Of a DNA stretch of 64,000 nt, positions 63,501-64,000 are shown one piece after another. The stretch is from Saxidomus purpurata (lineage: Eukaryota > Mollusca > Bivalvia > Venerida > Veneridae). Made by a program: the position numbers and the translations under genes. Where the stretch lies: NCBI GenBank assembly GCA_022818135.1, contig JAFMSR010000014.1, positions 42,532,924-42,596,923 on the forward strand. The letters run 5' to 3'. Numbering within the stretch: the stretch's first letter is position 1; each line of letters opens with the position of its first letter. The notes beneath the pieces were generated by a model. It ran no database searches, was not told the origin of the DNA, and saw only the letters and a list, made by a program, of their open reading frames with translations.

Positions 63501-63889
63501 GACTGTTTTGTCTACTCAGTGGTCGTAATGATTGTGAGTCAGCTGTCCATTCTGTCATGTTAGAATAAATCTGTAATTGCTTGCAAAGTCTGTAAAAAAT
63601 ATGCTCTAGTCCAGCATATTTTAGGATTTCAATAAACTTTTACAGTATTACAGAGCATCATTTAGAAGATATGTCAGACGGAAAACGCGACTCCTCACTG
63701 TGATCTACACAAAATGTTTATTTATTGATCTGTACATACATTGTTATACAGTCTTGTTTAACATTATACTAGGTTCTTTCTTGAATATTTTAGAATTTAA
63801 TTATTTTCAGAGTTTACTGACAGGTAAAGGCGGATTACATGTTGTAACAGTTGGTTCAGTATGGAAAAGCTGGCAGTTTCTGAAACCAG
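57477..63889 (+). CDS. NAGK: N-acetyl-D-glucosamine kinase, 3' end beyond the window
   Basis: NAGK phosphorylates GlcNAc to GlcNAc-6-phosphate with ATP in the cytosol, returning lysosomal amino sugar to UDP-GlcNAc synthesis (BadF/ASKHA fold). Exons 57477-57511, 58955-59039, 59780-59878, 60266-60407, 61084-61307, 62141-62228, 63169-63266 and 63811-63889 join with matching phases into 283 residues plus a split codon. Family marks: FGGLEGGATHSK phosphate loop (7-18), Asn38 in GEGTNQW, Asp109 in [14 protein letters not shown] (128-133) with Thr129, CGGWGH (145-150), GDEGSAYW, and GSVWKSW (272-278). Human NAGK uses Asn36, Asp107 and Thr127 at the active site; the constant +2 offset supports the model. 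About 60 C-terminal residues are missing (human NAGK 344 aa). Confidence 0.97.
57512..58954 (+). other. NAGK intron 1
   Basis: 1443 bp. It carries a 40 bp direct duplication (58048-58137) and a tRNA-like sequence fragment near 58274-58350 with an A-box-like tggtgtaattgg and a weak B-box-like segment. Another acceptor-like tctttcacag lies at 58871-58880. Confidence 0.75.
58048..58137 (+). repeat. 40 bp direct duplication in NAGK intron 1
   Basis: cgtttcacgtttcaggcgcc then atctacactgagaaaaat occurs at 58048 and again at 58097, with two changes (acac to atgc region). Confidence 0.85.
58955..59039 (+). CDS. NAGK: NAGK coding exon 2
   Basis: The acceptor is a pyrimidine-rich ttacttctattcaaag ending at 58954 and the donor tgg|gtaag. 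It completes the second Gly of GLEGG and encodes [16 protein letters not shown] through TNQW, including the substrate-binding Asn38. An in-frame ATG at 58920, just after a TAA, could tempt a gene finder into a wrong start. Confidence 0.92.
59125..59275 (-). repeat. Second SINE family, inverted, in NAGK intron 2
   Basis: On the minus strand actcaggatcggagggtcct precedes gggtttgatccccaccac (B-box region) and gtagtgtccttaggcaagac. It aligns with 20640-20835. Confidence 0.6.
59558..59644. mobile_element. 87 bp TA-flanked inverted-repeat element
   Basis: The ends CAGTTAACACTCAAGAAC and, reverse complemented, CAGTGCAACCTCTTAGGAGC are flanked by TA on both sides. The arms are only partly matched. 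It may be a deletion copy of a Tigger-like MITE. Confidence 0.5.
59780..59878 (+). CDS. NAGK: NAGK coding exon 3
   Basis: 33 codons, [20 protein letters not shown] to KAV, phase 0 at both ends. The acceptor is ggattacag and the donor gtg|gtaaga. It matches the human LIGTDKCVERIN helix. Confidence 0.95.
60266..60407 (+). CDS. NAGK: NAGK coding exon 4
   Basis: [13 protein letters not shown] to TATAD plus one base. The acceptor is ttttttgcag and the donor g|gtaaac at 60408. It contains the catalytic-type Asp109. The open frame that continues to 60532 is intron read-through. Confidence 0.95.
60588..60643 (+). repeat. Perfect 14 bp x 4 tandem repeat in NAGK intron 4
   Basis: agaacctcaaactt is repeated four times without a mismatch, so the expansion is probably recent. 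It starts 181 bp after the exon 4 donor. Confidence 0.95.
61084..61307 (+). CDS. NAGK: NAGK coding exon 5
   Basis: It starts with the last two bases of Gly121 and encodes [37 protein letters not shown] and on to HEYFQ. The acceptor is tgattacag and the donor cag|gtacgt. This is the most conserved block of the protein. The frame before 61084 is intron. Confidence 0.97.
62141..62228 (+). CDS. NAGK: NAGK coding exon 6
   Basis: 29 codons plus one base: [20 protein letters not shown] to HVAK. The acceptor is tttgtttacag and the donor g|gtaagt. It corresponds to human VPDRLGILTHLYRDFDK and on to KIAEG. Confidence 0.93.
62597..62846 (+). repeat. Full-length tRNA-derived SINE copy in NAGK intron 6
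   Basis: The most complete copy of the main family: tRNA-like head cctctgtcagagtggttaga (A box), gattgagggtcatgggttca (B box), the body gttggcagtttcttatggag, the tail ggtaaactgtcagtctg, and a short (acaac) 3' end. It is in the same orientation as NAGK. Confidence 0.75.
63169..63266 (+). CDS. NAGK: NAGK coding exon 7
   Basis: It completes Gly225 and encodes [20 protein letters not shown] to SIQE. The acceptor is gatttcag and the donor gag|gtaggt. It matches the human QQGDPLSRYIFRKAGEMLG segment. Confidence 0.93.
63811..63889 (+). CDS. NAGK: NAGK coding exon 8 (last in window)
   Basis: 26 codons plus one base: [20 protein letters not shown] to FLKP. The acceptor is attattttcag and the donor g|gtcagt at 63890. 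One or more further exons, with the last roughly 60 residues, lie beyond 64000. Confidence 0.93.
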
Positions 63890-64000
63890 GTCAGTATTTT
63901 TGTATTTTGTTTCATGGTTAAATGAACTCTGCACGTTCCTAGTGCAAGCAGGAATTAGAATGTAAGATCCCTGGTGCAAGCAAGTATTTTAGACACAAAA

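Noticed and set aside
1..64000. Prokaryotic-style operon, phage or toxin system
   Set aside because: All supported genes are intron-containing animal genes; nothing prokaryotic was seen.

Overview
The window is eukaryotic nuclear DNA: AT-rich, with short coding exons bounded by GT/AG introns, many microsatellites and minisatellites, tRNA-derived SINE copies, and small terminal-inverted-repeat elements with TA duplications. The gene content (an LZTS/Fez1-family coiled-coil gene, TMEM230, NAGK) is animal. The repeat style (many minisatellites, frequent 'acatgtacatgta' words, SINEs with a conserved 3' segment) suggests a lophotrochozoan, most likely a bivalve mollusc. That placement is inference; no rRNA or mitochondrial marker is present. 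Almost all short open frames in the window are chance frames or run through tandem repeats.

Layout. 1-17148: no convincing coding sequence; it holds a strong hairpin (786-859), SINE copies, a TA-flanked inverted-repeat element (9555-9736) and two minisatellites (about 13.5 and 14.5 kb). It probably includes the 5' flank and 5' UTR intron of the first gene. 17149-46933 (+): a three-coding-exon gene for a 733-residue LZTS/Fez1-type scaffold protein, with a 26.3 kb intron full of repeats. 46934-54857: the LZTS 3' UTR and the space between two convergent genes, with at least three minisatellites, a 216 bp element, a TIR element related to one inside the last LZTS intron, and a 200 bp polypyrimidine tract. 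54858-about 57450 (-): TMEM230, three coding exons plus a probable non-coding first exon. 57477-63889 (+): NAGK (N-acetylglucosamine kinase), eight exons rebuilt here with matching phases. Its first coding exon is only 35 bp and easily missed. The gene runs off the right edge, lacking about 60 C-terminal residues.

TMEM230 and NAGK are head to head across roughly 100 bp holding ETS-like and CRE-like sites, so a shared bidirectional promoter is likely. The three genes have unrelated jobs (cytoskeletal/synaptic-type scaffold, vesicle membrane protein, amino-sugar salvage kinase), and nothing shows a shared pathway. I found no undescribed multi-gene system. The most unusual structures are the SINE-derived 9-copy minisatellite at 31.3 kb, the cryptic NAGK first exon, a possible uORF whose stop overlaps the TMEM230 start, and the set of inverted-repeat elements.
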